Positions 1-10,715 of a stretch of DNA of 64,000 nt are shown piece by piece. Source of the stretch: Paralithodes platypus (lineage: Eukaryota; Arthropoda; Malacostraca; Decapoda; Lithodidae); contig CM064481.1 of assembly GCA_032716605.1 (NCBI GenBank), forward strand, positions 16,125,811-16,189,810. Direction: 5' to 3'. The position numbers were made by a program, and so were the translations under genes. Numbering within the stretch: the first letter of the stretch is position 1; each line of letters opens with the position of its first letter. The notes beneath the pieces were generated by a model that was given only the letters and a program-made list of their open reading frames with translations, did no database searches and was not told the DNA's origin.

Positions 1-1625
1 AATGTAATGTCGTGAATTTTCTTACCTGGGTAGTAGGCTAATTGGGCGAATAAAATCTGATGAAGCGGTCTTAAGGACCTATCCATATGGAAGCATACAA
101 CAGGAGTTGTGATTAGATGATACAATTATATAACGGGTACCTATGTATGTAAGAATTGCAATAAATTATATGAAATATATTGTTCATTCTTTATGCGGTA
201 CCTATAATTGTCCAAGCATCATATATTTAGTCATTTATAAAAGTAAACCTGCCTACTAGACTTTCTGTTTTTGGTACTGTATAGTACTGTAGACAGGGCA
301 GGTGTCAATTTGATGCAGAATAAGTATTGAAAATAAATGGTTTTCTATATTAGCATAGTCAAAGGGGGTGATCACATTACTATTAACTTGAAACCCGAAA
401 CTTTATGATATTGCTGCACTGCCACTGAATGGTACTAGATTAAAACCTGGCACTTATCATGTAGCAGAACTGTACAGTATAAAACTTGGGGCAAATTGGT
501 GCAGCTGTGGTAAAATGTGGTAAGCATTATCGTTAGGCTACACTACTTCAAGAAACCTATCATAGCCTAGGCCTATTCCAAATTTGTAGGTTAGGTTAAC
601 TCAGAAATCGCTTTCCCCATTAGCTAACCTAACCTTGGCTATATTAATTTGCCAACAATTTTGCATTGTTTAAAGAGTAGGCTACATGTTGATTAAATAT
701 GCAAGTCCCATGGAGATTAAAAAATACTATTTAGCCATGAAATCTTTTTCTATAATTAGGCTAGGATAGGTGACTATCCCTAGATGTCTAAAGCCGATGA
801 GAACAATTGTGTGATCCAAACACTCCCTGCTAAATTTTTGGAAAAACTCGGAGAGTCGGAGGTTACCTCGCTTGGATAGCTAAAATAGATTAGTTTTATT
901 AGGTTACCATGGTTATTATAAACTAAATAATCCACTAGCCTCTCATGCCTAACCCATCGTCCAAAATCCAACCCTGGTAACCTCTTAAGGTTAGGCTAGG
1001 CCTACCCTGTTTTGAGTAGTTTTAATATATCAAGATAATTACTTTAACAATATAGGCTAGGCCTAGGCTAAATTCTCATCAAAATTGCTCATAGCCTATG
1101 TCCAATTTAAGCATTTCTTACTATGAAATGGAGGACTCTTAGCTTTACCTTTCCCATTTGGGAAGGGTCAGCCAGGGGATAGATAGCCTATGGCAATTTA
1201 CAGCCCACTATCCTAGCTCTGGCCCTTTTTGAGTTAGAGATAGGCTAGGTTAGATTTCACAATTTATGGCCATAGGCATTGATCTACTTGGAACAGGGCT
1301 AGGCTTGAATATAACAGAAAAGCTTGCTTGATATTATAACCAAGCCACTTTTCCAGAGAGCCAAGCACAACCCAATTATTCAGCGAAAATCCATACCACA
1401 ACCCCATGGCTATTCCTAAACTAAAAAATTGATTGGTGGTTGAAGGGAAATTAGGCTAAGAGAAATTCAATGGTCCTCTGGGGAATCACTAGGGCCTAGG
1501 CTACCTTATTTTCGTCAATTGAGAATGTCCTAAATACAGAATAATAAGATTAATGCAATAAACTGGGTAAATAATACACCAGGGACCATCACTTTATTAC
1601 GATTCGATTCCGTCTGTACTCCCGT
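1..1625. other. AT-rich spacer without recognisable genes
   Basis: No open reading frame longer than about 60 codons has recognisable content here. The stretch is rich in short TAGGCTAGGCCTAGGC-like words that recur around 36.0-36.5 kb, so it may be an old repeat. A weak match to the interior of the 8-kb MITE family (a CCCATTTGGGAAGG word followed by AATTTACAGCC and CTAGCTCTGGCCC) is visible near 1150-1245. I see nothing else to annotate. Confidence 0.5.
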
Positions 1626-1834
1626 GAGGCTGCCCGAGGCAGTAATTTGTAAACAAAACGTTCCTCAGGTATACCAACCGTAAGAAATGCACCGCGGCGA
1701 GTTTGACAGGCTTACCAACCATATGTCCGACGGCATCGCACGAGAGATTCTCACAAGGAAGCAACTGGTGGTACCACCTTCACGTGCGAATCCTTCGTCG
1801 AAGGGATCGCACGATTATCTGGTACTGCGGGCCA

Positions 1835-1933
1835 TAGCGTCCACGCACCTGTGGTCCTCTAATCATACGTTTTTGACTCGATACCTTTCAGTAGCTCTAT
1901 ACAGACCTTCCATGCCATGTATAGCTTTAACCC
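1835..1933 (+). pseudogene. DIRS tyrosine recombinase C-terminal fragment
   Basis: Translation of this stretch gives residues around SNHTFLTRYLSVALYRP, which align with SNHTFLSRYLSVALDKP at the C-terminus of the recombinase ending at 11400. The Tyr in SRYLSVAL/TRYLSVAL is the probable catalytic nucleophile of the recombinase. Coding homology stops where the TTAA MITE starts at 1927-1930. On the far side of that MITE (2411 onward) the sequence resumes with the segment that follows the recombinase ORF in the complete element. The part upstream of 1835 has no convincing match to the recombinase. Confidence 0.75.
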
Positions 1934-2410
1934 CTACAACACGGAAGGGCTCTTGAATGCCCATAAAAAAGCATAAAACAGGTACCCGGAAGGGCTCTTG
2001 AACACCCAGTGGTTGAAAGCCTGTGAGCTTCGTGTGCGAGGCGTCGGTCCGACGCATGTAAACAACAGCCGGCTGGACCGACGCCCCGCATCTCCGGCCA
2101 CAAGAAGGAGAGCGTCGCTTGTTCGTGTGTGCCTGTATGTTGTTGTTAAGTATCGAAAAGTAGTGTAAAGTGGCTGTTTTTGCCATAAAGTTATCTCCAA
2201 TGAAATCATCATCACAAATCAACCACTTGACTTAGAGAGCTCTACTTAACGCCATTCTACAGGTAAATAACACAGCTACGCTTGGGGATGCGCGAGAATG
2301 CGGGAAGCAGTCAGATTAACAAATATACGGTAGCCTAGCCTAGACGTTTTTCGGCCAAAACACCCGGGTTTCGGGGAATATATATATAATACATAGCCGG
2401 GGCTGGAGGG
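1931..2410 (-). mobile_element. TTAA MITE, group A copy 1
   Basis: A 480-bp non-coding element flanked by TTAA at 1927-1930 and 2411-2414. The right end, read inward on the minus strand, is CCCTCCAGCCCCGGCTATG and matches the other group A copies at 2803, 38447 and 57158. The left end is more diverged (CCCCTACAACACGG). It has an internal GGCGTCGGTCC / GGACCGACGCC inverted pair near 2038-2086 and the shared core AGAGCTCTACTTAACGCC near 2238. TTAA target use is typical of piggyBac-type transposition. Confidence 0.8.
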
Positions 2411-2802
2411 TTAAGGCAGAGGGTCTAGGTGGCCTCTCAGTCACTTATTGTTTAAGTTAAGAAAAGAGGGGGGGGGGAGTGCAGTCAGTGTAACATAGGA
2501 CACCCTAGACCCCGCCGGAGTATGTGTACGGAGCATACGAGCTGTGATACTGTATATAGGTGTTGTGATATAAAATTTCTCTGTAGTATGCATTACAGGA
2601 AATTGTGCTAAAGTACAATAGTAGTAAAACAACAACTCTTGTTGTAAGTAGTTTTGGCTGTGAAGCAATATAATTTTAAGAAAATCTCAGTAGTTGCGAC
2701 TGCGAATTTTATTTTTGATGTAAGTACTTCAGTGCTTCTGCGAAAGTACAAGAGTTCATTTTATGTTTGGGTATATTTTTAGGAATATATCCACTAGTTT
2801 AA

Positions 2803-3282
2803 CCCTCCAGCCCCGGCTATGTATTATATATATATTCCTCGAAACCCGGGTGTTTTGGCCGAAAAACGTCTAGGCTAGGCTACCGTATATTCGTTAATCA
2901 GACTGCTTCCTGCATACCCGCGCATCCCCAAGCGTAGCTGTGTTATTTACCTGTAGAATGGCATTAAGTAGAGCTCTCTAAGTCAACTGGTTGAGTTGTG
3001 ATGATGATTTCATTGGAGATAACTTTATGGCCAAAACAGCCACTTTACACTACTTTTCGATACTTAACAACAACATACAGGCACACACGAACAAGCGACA
3101 CTCTCCTTCTTGTGGCCGGAGATGCGGGGCGTCGGTCCAGCCGGCTGTTGTTTACATGCGTCGGACCGACGCCTCGCACACGAAGCTCACAGGCTTTCAA
3201 CCACTGGGCGTTCAAGAGCCCTTCCGGGTACCTGTTATATGCTTTTTTATGGGCGTTCAAGAGCCCTTCCGTGGTGAGAGGG
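2803..3282 (+). mobile_element. TTAA MITE, group A copy 2
   Basis: A 480-bp element flanked by TTAA at 2799-2802 and 3283-3286, in the opposite orientation to copy 1 and only about 390 bp away in the same DIRS host copy. It opens with CCCTCCAGCCCCGGCTATG and contains the core GTAGAGCTCTCTAAGTCAAC and the GGCGTCGGTCC inverted pair. The short open frames inside occur identically in every copy but have no protein-family features, so I treat them as chance. Confidence 0.8.
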
Positions 3283-3577
3283 TTAATGGGGTTTATATGT
3301 GCACATGTAGACTTATAAGTTTTTATTTTTCACCACTTACTTTAAGTGGGGTGCCTTCTTAACTAGCAGATCTGTGTTCAGAGTCTCAGAGTTAACCCTT
3401 TTTTATTCAAACAGGCTTCTTCGAAGCACGCTCCTGCTTGTACCCCTTTTTGAATATATATGCTGTATAAAGTTTATGCGCAAAATATATATTTTTTACA
3501 AAGTAAGAATACTATGTTGTTGTTTGATTATCTGCTTTTGCTAGAGTTATGATATGATTACGAATGTCCCCCTCCAG

Positions 3578-3707
3578 TCTTAGATATCAGGCATAATCGT
3601 CAATGATGGAGGGGCCACTAATAAATTATAGGTTTGACTCCTGCAAGGAGATAAAGAAAACCTAATACTGTATTTAGTAGTGGCCCCGTAATCATTGACG
3701 ACTGGGG
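3578..3707 (+). repeat. DIRS internal complementary region, truncated copy
   Basis: This joins the complements of both element termini: a GGAGGGGCCACTAATAAATT segment directly followed by ATAGGTTTGACTCC and the TAGTAGTGGCCCCGTAATC segment. It is the same arrangement as at 10716-10831 in the complete copy. In DIRS biology this region is thought to template completion of a circular intermediate. Confidence 0.75.
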
Positions 3708-4128
3708 CCCTCCCGACCATCCCCTTCCCATTCGTTGATGTATTAAGGATTTTGGTTTACTTGATATGTCAGTGAAGGAAGTATGATGCCTGAAGTCAGC
3801 GTCTGGTCAAATATCCACACAAGTACATCCATGAGTATATGGAAAGCTTATGAATAGTTATTCTTATTTTATTTTTATTTTTTATTTGTTACGAAGTTTT
3901 TCCATAGTGAGAACCCAATTTCATAATGACAGAACCATGAGTGAGGTTGCGTGCGCTCATGATGAAGGCTCCTCAAATTTTTATGCTCTGCGCGGTAGAT
4001 TCAAACTACGGTAAATGAGCGTTTGAAGAGGAGGCCTTATGTAATAGGCATAATCGTCAATGATTACGGGGCCACTACTAAATATTAGGTTTTCTTTATC
4101 TCCTTGCAGGAGTCAAACCTATAATGTG

Positions 4129-4198
4129 TTGATGGTGTAATGGTTAGTGTTTAAGATCTGTATGTGGTAACCCAGGTTCGAATCCTGATAGGATCACA
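4129..4198 (+). repeat. tRNA-derived SINE head
   Basis: The box A-like TGGTGTAATGGTTAGTG is followed about 30 nt later by a perfect box B GGTTCGAATCC. That is an internal RNA polymerase III promoter. The anticodon arm does not fold well, so this is a SINE head or tRNA pseudogene rather than a working tRNA. A diverged relative lies at 19398-19470. Confidence 0.6.
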
Positions 4199-4480
4199 TG
4201 CTTTAATTTCATTGGGAGGTGTTTGGTGTTGGGAGTGAAATAAATAAATTAGATTAGATGTGATTATTCAAGATTTCATAGACAAATTTGCAAAAAAATT
4301 CTTGTACTTCATAGGGATTTGAATGATGTAATCTTGTATTAAATATGATTACTGTAACCAAGATTATCACCACAAAACTTCAATACTGTATACTGTTATA
4401 ATATATTAATACTGTATACTGTTATAATATATTAAAGGTGAAGAAAAGGAAAATGATGGATTACATTTCATTATATATTC

Positions 4481-4750
4481 AACTCCAAAGCATCACATTT
4501 TTCCTTTGCCCCTCAACTTTCTCTTCATAATTGCTGAGGGGCACAGGACCCTGGGTATGGCTTTGGTTTCCCGGGCGTTTCCACACCCTCCTCAGCTCCC
4601 CGCCATGGAGTGGCTTCGGTCACCCAGGCTTTATTGTGGTCGGCAGGGAGGGTTCTGTGGGGGCACTCGGTTATGGCCTGGGCCTTGCTCGAGGCCTTGG
4701 GGCTGTTCGGCCAGGCAGCTTGGGGAACAGCAACAACAACAACAACTCCA
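4481..4750 (+). mobile_element. SINE copy 1, 5'-truncated
   Basis: It matches the 3' half of the full SINE at 33659-34167, from CCTTTGCCCCTCAAC to GGCCAGGCAGCTTGGGGAAC followed by (CAA)n. Two small open frames across it are chance. Confidence 0.8.
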
Positions 4751-5140
4751 ATAATGCACTCCAGTTAAAAAAGTAAATTACTATCAATCTCTCAATGTAC
4801 TACAGTATATCATCTTATATATATATATCTTTTTCATACTCCTTTTATAGCCTTGATTTTTGACAGTGTGTGGCTCCGATAACTGCCGCCACAAAAGCTC
4901 TGGTGTTTGGAGATCTAAAGATGGTTCACCTCACTTGTCTGGCCAATGAAATACACTTCACCCAAGACATGTTGATTTGTTCTGAGCCAGCGATACCGAG
5001 CCTGCTATTAGGGAGAAACCAAAATTTGGCTGGGACATCTTTTTACCAATAAATGTACATACAGAACTGTAATTAGCTTAACCCAATCAGTGCGGGCTTA
5101 TTTCCGCTATAATAGGGCTAATTTGAGCACTCTTGATTGC
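4751..5140. other. Intergenic spacer
   Basis: No supported gene. A 60-codon open frame at 4870-5052 has no recognisable features. TTAACCCAATCAGTGCGGGC at about 5080 looks like the end of another TTAA element, but I could not find its partner end. Confidence 0.4.
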
Positions 5141-5144
5141 TTAA

Positions 5145-6122
5145 CCCGGGAACTGCGGGAAGACTCTTAAGAGTTCCCCCGGCGGATTGCGGGAAGACTC
5201 TTAAGAGTCAGAGAAAAAAAAAAATCAATTTTAAACATCGAAAAAAAAATTATATTTTTATTTTTTTATTTATTTTTATTTTTTTTGCCCCTGGGCCATG
5301 CAAAATACACTCCTCTACCACCCCTCCTTCCCCACTTTCCTCCCCTCCTTCAGTTATCACCTATTTTCCCTGTTATTCCCTTATTCTGAGGTATATTTTC
5401 GTGCTAACATTAGCGAGTTGCAAGCAGGGCATTGTCATCACTGTTAGCAAGCGAGTGCAAGAGAGAGAGAGAGAGTATCGATCGACAGTGTCTCTCCAGC
5501 CTTGGAGGAAATTGGCGGGAAAGGAGGTTGCCTCACCCATACATTATGTAACTCCCGCCCTGTATCGCCAATTTTGACCATCCAAACGCTGTTTTCACTT
5601 GTTTTATTGTTGTAACAGGTTAATACCTTTATAATCAACCTATAATAGGCGCATATGGATAAGTATTAATGCTATTTATGGTAAAATGAATATTTTAGTG
5701 ATGGAAACAGCTCAAATACATGCGCACAGGCAGAGGTGTCTAATTACCCCCATGCGCACTTCTGAGGTTAAGCAAGTGCCTGAATGAAATGAAATTTTTG
5801 TAGCAAAAATCTAGAAGAAAATAGCTTTAAAATTACACCAGAATGAGCTTCGTAGCGCGCGGGGTTCATCCGCAGCGATACCAAAGACATCAGCAATATT
5901 CACTAATTATTAGCAATGTCGCGCTACATTTGCCTTTGGCAGCGCTGCATATATCTCGCGAGACATAGGGTGAGACTCTCAGTGCCGCGGCATATGTGCC
6001 GGAGAGCGGACGGGGGGCCTGTCGCGCTCCTGCTCACTCGCACTCGTCTCCACAGGCTTTAATGGGCTTTAAATTTCAGTAAATTGCCATGACGTTCCTG
6101 AGCGGCTCCCGCAGTGAAAGGG
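5145..6122 (+). mobile_element. TTAA element, group B (piggyBac-like ends)
   Basis: A 978-bp element flanked by TTAA at 5141-5144 and 6123-6126. Its left terminus (CCCGGGAACTGCGGGAAGAC, then a second TGCGGGAAGACTCTTAAGAG) closely matches the subterminal repeat structure at the right end of the piggyBac element (47284-47369). Its right end is CCCTTTCACTGCGGGAGCC on the minus strand. The interior shares TTATCACCTATTTT and GACCATCCAAACGC words with the 61.4-63.3 kb block. The 146-codon open frame at 5137-5577 is Lys/Phe-rich translation of A/T tracts and is not credible. Confidence 0.8.
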
Positions 6123-6221
6123 TTAATGGGGGTCAGGAGCAGCATTTTTTAAGGGGATCTGGGAGGTACTTTTCATAGTCTAGGGGGCAAACCAAATATA
6201 TATTGCTAAAATATGGCTGGA

Positions 6222-6955
6222 ATCAATCAAAACCCTCAATAATAATTAAACAAGATATCACAATAACCCCCAAAATGTTGCTCCAAATTGTGTTCATGGA
6301 TTAACTGGGGTGTTGAGGTGATGAAAAGTGGTGGGCTGGATCTATCAGAGTGAGGGTTGGTCTCCTCTACTTCCCATAGCCAGTTCTGACTACCTTTATT
6401 ATCATTCTTATTTATAACTTTTTTCCTGAGAGTGGTGAAGGCAATGGGGCCATAATGGTGTGCCCCATGGTTTCCTAGTGTCTTACTCTCACAGCCCAGT
6501 GGCACAAGTTGGCCTTTCTCTCTCTGGCATAGGGATGCGGCGACCCCACCGCCCGCCACTTTGGTGGTGCAATCAGCTTCTGGAGCAGTGGACCACTGGT
6601 TCCTATCTTCAGAAAATTCCTGTGCTTGGAATGCTTCCAGCCAGGACCCCACTGGGGTTAATAAAATAGCAAAACGTACAGTGGTGGAACTGCTTTCCGG
6701 GTGAGGGACTGCTCTGGGTCTGCTCCTTCAGTGTTCATGGTCATAATCCACATAGTGGAAATGGCACTGTGGAGTGGGTCAGTCGGGGCATGTCTGGGAG
6801 CCTGGAGGTAGTTTCTGCCATGGCCAGCCCTTTTGGGGTGCTTCCTTTGGAACCAGGGCGTCATATTTGATGATGATGATGTTGAGGTGATGAGTTAACA
6901 GTACCTGGTGCGGGTTATTATACTTTAAAAAAATATATTGAGGGTTTTGATTGAT
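6222..6955. repeat. 734-bp element bounded by a perfect 20-bp inverted repeat
   Basis: ATCAATCAAAACCCTCAATA at 6222-6241 recurs perfectly inverted at 6936-6955. The interior has no long reading frame. It contains GGGCTGGATCTATCAGAGTG near 6333, similar to a segment of the SINE head, and the word TGTTGAGGTGATGA twice. It is probably a non-autonomous DNA element that captured SINE-like sequence. The family is unknown. Confidence 0.5.
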
Positions 6956-7419
6956 CAAACTATTTCTGAGCAATGGATCTTTATGCCCTTTTTTTCCAGC
7001 TGATGATAAATTGAATCCCTTAGTACACTGTAGCTAGTTTCTCGATACTTAATGTAAAATATTAAACTACTATAGCTCTACATCATAGTAAGACCAATTT
7101 TATATAATTGGCACCATATTTCACCACAAAATCTTCAAAATAACAGGAATCTTGATGGGAACTTTGCAATTTACTGTCAGTTGAATATATAAGGACTATA
7201 GTTACGCCTCCCCAGACCCCTCTACGCTAAATACTTTATATGTAGGCTACATTTCTCGGTAGATAAGTCCTGGCCGAAGGCGGGTTTCTCTAAAAATACA
7301 CGCTTACTATCACACGCCCAGAAAAAAAAACCATACGAATGGGGTGAAACGTCTCATAATCGCTAAACAAACTAATGGAGTGAAAGAGGTCAGCTGGTCA
7401 TTGCACCAAATAGGGTTAA

Positions 7420-7944
7420 GGGGAGTCACCTGATTTATTCTCTCCTTCTCCCTCTCTCTTGCTCATGTAGTAATGTACACCCTACAGTATGTGGTGGATT
7501 GTGTTCTATTATTTAAATATTTTATTTTGCTAAAGCGTTATTTCCACACAGCGATTTTGATTAGTTCTTTTACCTTTATATTGTCTTATGCTCGTTTTGG
7601 TTTGTTTATTTTGCAAGTTTAACATTATAATTGTATCCATTCGACCCTATTCAGCCAACTGTTTTAAGACGTTTATCCCCATCCAGGTGATGATTTCTTC
7701 CTGGCGAGCGGTAGCGAGCCAGCGTTGTATGGAGAAATCCGGCTTCGCAGGAAACATTTTTCTATTGAAAAATGTACAAATTTAGCCTGCTGTCAAAAAC
7801 TGTTTTTCAAAATATGCTGGCTTCCTACCGCTCGCGAGGAAAAAATTGACACCTGGATGGGGATAAACGCCTTAAATGGGGCCGAATGGATACAACCCAG
7901 AGAGAGAGAGCGAGAGAAAAAAACAAATAATGACATGGGCCCCC
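7420..7944. mobile_element. Foldback MITE K1 (TTAA, GGGGAGTCACC ends)
   Basis: Flanked by TTAA at 7416-7419 and 7945-7948, with ends GGGGAGTCACCTG and, inverted, GGGGGCCCATGTC. The two halves form a long palindrome: TTGTATCCATTCGACCC, GTTTATCCCCATCCAGG and CTGGCGAGCGGTAGCGAGCC on the left recur inverted on the right around 7810-7900. A second foldback copy is at 19527-19912. About 170 bp (near 7464-7632) is absent from that copy and recurs at 41276-41425, so it is probably a nested insertion. Confidence 0.75.
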
Positions 7945-8095
7945 TTAACAATACAGTACAGTAGTCTATTCACTATATTATGGCACACATCTTGATCACC
8001 ATACCATCCTCATTATTATTGATAAACCACAATTGTAACTCTATAACTAACATAAAGGGCTAGAGCAAATGGGCTGTAAATAGCCACACTTATTT

Positions 8096-8250
8096 CCTGG
8101 CAGACTCTTCCCAAATGGTGGAAATACTAGCTGTATATGTCCACACTTTTTTCCTGGCAGACTCTTCCCAAATGGTGGAAATATTAGCTGTAAATGTCCA
8201 CACTTCTTTCCTGGCAGACTCTTCCCAAATGGTGGAAATATTAGCTGGAT
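8096..8250 (+). repeat. Three-copy tandem of about 57 bp
   Basis: Three near-identical copies of a unit containing CTGGCAGACTCTTCCCAAAT and GGTGGAAATATTAGCTG. A single copy of this core is present in related elements, so this is a local expansion. Confidence 0.8.
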
Positions 8251-8271
8251 TACTCTGGTAGTTTTTTAGTT

Positions 8272-9619
8272 GTTGTTGTTCCCTAAGCTGCCTGGCCGAA
8301 CAGCCCCGAGTCCCTAAGAAAGGCCATGGCCACGATCGGGCTTTCCCACAGAGCTCTCATTGAGTGTAGATTGTGTTGTTGGCGTAAGTGGTTGTGTGAA
8401 ATGCAGTCTTCTATGATGTGTTTCATGGTATGGGGTGCTGTGTTACATCCCGGGCAGGCGTCGACAACGGAGTCATCCAGTCTCTTCTGATAGCTCAGGA
8501 GAGCTGGATGGTGTCCGCATCTCAGCCTGGCCAGGTGGACCTGTCCTCGCGAGGAAGGGAGGATTCGGAAGGATGGATTTCGGGAGGTCGTGCATGCAGC
8601 TGCGTGTTGTCTGTGAGTGAGTGGATGGATCGGTGAGAGATATGAGTATGGATGTGCTTCTGGAAGTTGGTTCGGGGTGGGCAGGGAGGGAGAGAGGACA
8701 ATAATTGTGTGTGATACCATGTGCTGGGTGTTATTTTGATATTTCTTGGTGTCTGTGGGTGTGTTGCCATGTAGTTTAGTGGGTGGTCTTGGTTCGTGGA
8801 GGCTGCTGCCAGGAATTGAGTGCCTCTCATGTCCAGATGGTCTTTGACTTTGAGGATTTTGGTTTCTTGATGTAGGTGATCTGTGGGTGCAGTAGCTGTG
8901 CAGCCTGTAATGATCTTCAGGGCTTTGTTTTGAATAGTCTGTAAGGTCTTATGATGTGTTTCAGCTAGGTTAGAAGCCCAGGCTGGGCTTGCGTATTCCA
9001 TCACTGATCTTATGTATTGTTTATATACTGTGGTGGTAGTTTCTTTGTTGTGTCCAAATTTTGTGTGAGCAAGTGACCTGAGGGCGTTAAGTCTGGGTGT
9101 CAGTTTCTTTTTAATGTTTGTGGTGTGCTGTTTGAATGTCATATGAGTATCATATGTTACTCCTAAGATTTTGGGTGTGTGTATGTGTTAGGGGTGTGTT
9201 GTTTATGGTGAGTTGAGGGATGTATTCGTGTTCTCCTGTCCAACTTGTGAGCAGGGTTGCGGTGGATTTGGCTGGGGCTAGATTAAGTCTGTTTATAGTG
9301 CACCAGCCATGTAGTGTGTTGAGATAGGGTTGAAGGAGATCTGTTGCTCTTTTTGGGTCATGGTGTGTGCATGTGAGTGTTATGTCATCTGCATAGGAGG
9401 CTAAGTTTATTTGGGGCGTATGGGGTGTAGTTATATCGTGCATGTGCAGATTGAAGAGTGCGGGCGATAGGACGGATCCTTGTGGGACTCCGTTTGGAAA
9501 GTTTCTGATTTTAGATGGCTGATCGGCAAAAGATACGTGTGCACATCTGCCTGCTAGGAAGTTGGCCAGCCACCTTTTTGTGTTGTTGTGCATGTTTGTG
9601 TTGTAGATTTTGTTTGTTA
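8272..9619 (-). pseudogene. Jockey/I-like LINE copy 1, 5'-truncated reverse transcriptase
   Basis: Minus-strand non-LTR reverse transcriptase fragment. It starts in the middle of the RT domain (GVPQGSVLSPALFNL; catalytic SYADDITLT) and runs through the thumb and the C-terminal LRCGHHPALLSY region. It ends in a Cys/His cluster (CPGCNTAPHTMKHIIEDC) and stop near 8283. Frameshifts near 9150 and 8600 split the frame. It is flanked by a 15-bp target duplication, GGTAGTTTTTTAGTT, at 8257-8271 and 9620-9634. The 3' end carries (CAA)n. It is very similar to 25662-27005, so insertion was recent. The family name is a judgement from the C-terminal motif, not from a tree. Confidence 0.85.
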
Positions 9620-9678
9620 GGTAGTTTTTTAGTTACAGAGGTTAGTGGTTAGAGATTAGTGGCCACTTTAAAATGAAC

Positions 9679-9801
9679 AGACTATATATATATAACTTCT
9701 TATACAGTACAAGTCTCCCTCGATTTATATATAACTTCTTATACAGTACAAGTCTCCCTCGATTTATATATAACTTCTTATACAGTACAAGTCTCCCTCG
9801 A
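9679..9801 (+). repeat. Three-copy 39-bp tandem repeat
   Basis: Three copies of a 39-bp unit containing CAGTACAAGTCTCCCTCG, which is the terminal repeat of the mariner-type MITE that follows. The amplification therefore starts at the MITE end. Confidence 0.8.
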
Positions 9802-9944
9802 TTTACGATTGGGTTACGTTCATGAAAACCCGATCTTAAATAGAACCCTAAAATCTGGGACCAGCCAAAACCCAAACCCAAACACCTAAAAACCTATAAC
9901 AATAATAACGTAAATAGGGGCATCGGATAGTGATGAGACCTGTA
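9710..9944. mobile_element. Mariner-type MITE E copy 1
   Basis: The left end TACAAGTCTCCCTCG and inverted right end TACAGGTCTCATCACTATCC bound a sequence sharing GGACCAGCCAAAACCCAAAC with copies at 54597, 58422 and 59308. The TA at the borders fits Tc1/mariner target use. No coding content. Confidence 0.65.
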
Positions 9945-10087
9945 ACTCAAAGAGGACCAGAGCACCAAGTTCACATTATTCTTTTATTTTTTCCCGACGC
10001 AATAATTCCCGAAAAGGGGTGGCCATGAACATTAGGCGTTTGCTAGGTCAAGTTGCCCGGGCTTGACATCTACAGTAGGCTACCAAT

Positions 10088-10165
10088 AACATGTTGACAG
10101 TGCTGGCTCGATCCGCCGACCCTTTGATCAGCAGCCCACGCTCTACTGATTATGCCACGGCTCGC
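10088..10165 (-). repeat. tRNA-like sequence (SINE head)
   Basis: On the minus strand, GCCGTGGCATAATCAGTAGA resembles the D-arm/box A region and GGCGGATCGAGCC resembles box B. The cloverleaf is imperfect, so this is a SINE or decayed tRNA. Confidence 0.4.
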
Positions 10166-10299
10166 GTTCACATTTCTAACATTAGCAAAAAGTCAACTAC
10201 GAAATAGATGTGGAAATTTACACCCCATTTGCTCTAGCCCTTATTGAGTTACAAGAGGTTAGTGGATAAGATTTTTGGCCTAATTATAGTGAATAAACT

Positions 10300-10645
10300 A
10301 TAGGTTTGACTCCTGTAAGGAGATAAAGAAAACCTAATATTTAGTAGTGGCCCCGTAATCATTGACGAACATGCCTATTACATAAGGCATCCTCTTCAAA
10401 CACTAATCCGCCGGTTTGAATCTACCGCGCAGAGCATTTACAAACTGAGGAGCCTTCATCATGAGCGCACGCGACCTCACTCATGGCTTCAGTCATTATG
10501 AATTGGGTTCTCACTACGAAAAAACTTCGTAAAAAATAAAAAAAAGGAAATAAGAATAACTATCTAATAAGCTTTCCATCATATCGTGGATGTACTTGTG
10601 TGGATTTCTGACCAGACGCTGATTCAGGCGTCATTCCTCCATCAC
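10300..10645. repeat. DIRS terminal repeat, 3' side of the element
   Basis: The outer 69 bp (from ATAGGTTTGACTCCTG) are specific to this end. From 10369 the sequence is the inverse of 18677-18955. The copies share the TACCGCGCAGAGCATTT and TCATGAGCGCACGCGACC blocks with few differences. Confidence 0.88.
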
Positions 10646-10715
10646 TGACATATCAAGTAAACCAAAATCCTTAATACATCAACGAATGGGAAGGGGACGG
10701 TCGGGAGGGCCCCAG

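Larger units (their letters stand above)
1835..4123 (+). mobile_element. Truncated DIRS retrotransposon copy carrying two TTAA insertions
   Basis: The sequence matches, in opposite orientation, the 3' half of the complete DIRS element at 10300-18989. It has the end of the tyrosine recombinase, the post-ORF GGCAGAGGGTCTAGGTGG segment, the internal complementary region and one terminal repeat ending in GTCAAACCTATA. Two MITEs of about 480 bp (1931-2410 and 2803-3282) sit in it at TTAA sites. Without them the copy is about 1.3 kb, close to the corresponding interval of the complete element. Gag, RT and the other terminal repeat are missing, so the copy cannot be autonomous. Confidence 0.8.
7963..10299. 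mobile_element. MITE D, interrupted by a LINE and a mariner-type MITE
   Basis: Terminal inverted repeats AGTCTATTCACTATATTATG (7963) and, on the minus strand, AGTTTATTCACTATAATTAG (10299 inward). The interior shares words with the foldback at 63587-63803 (GGGCTAGAGCAAATGGGC, TTTCCTGGCAGACTCTTCCC). It is split by the LINE at 8272-9619 and further repeats at 9.7-10.2 kb. The DIRS element begins exactly at its right end. Confidence 0.6.

Noticed and set aside
1863..3362. Conserved open frames of 93-123 codons in group A MITEs
   Set aside because: They are identical in all copies because the DNA is, overlap in two frames, and run into flanking sequence. There is no coding signature.
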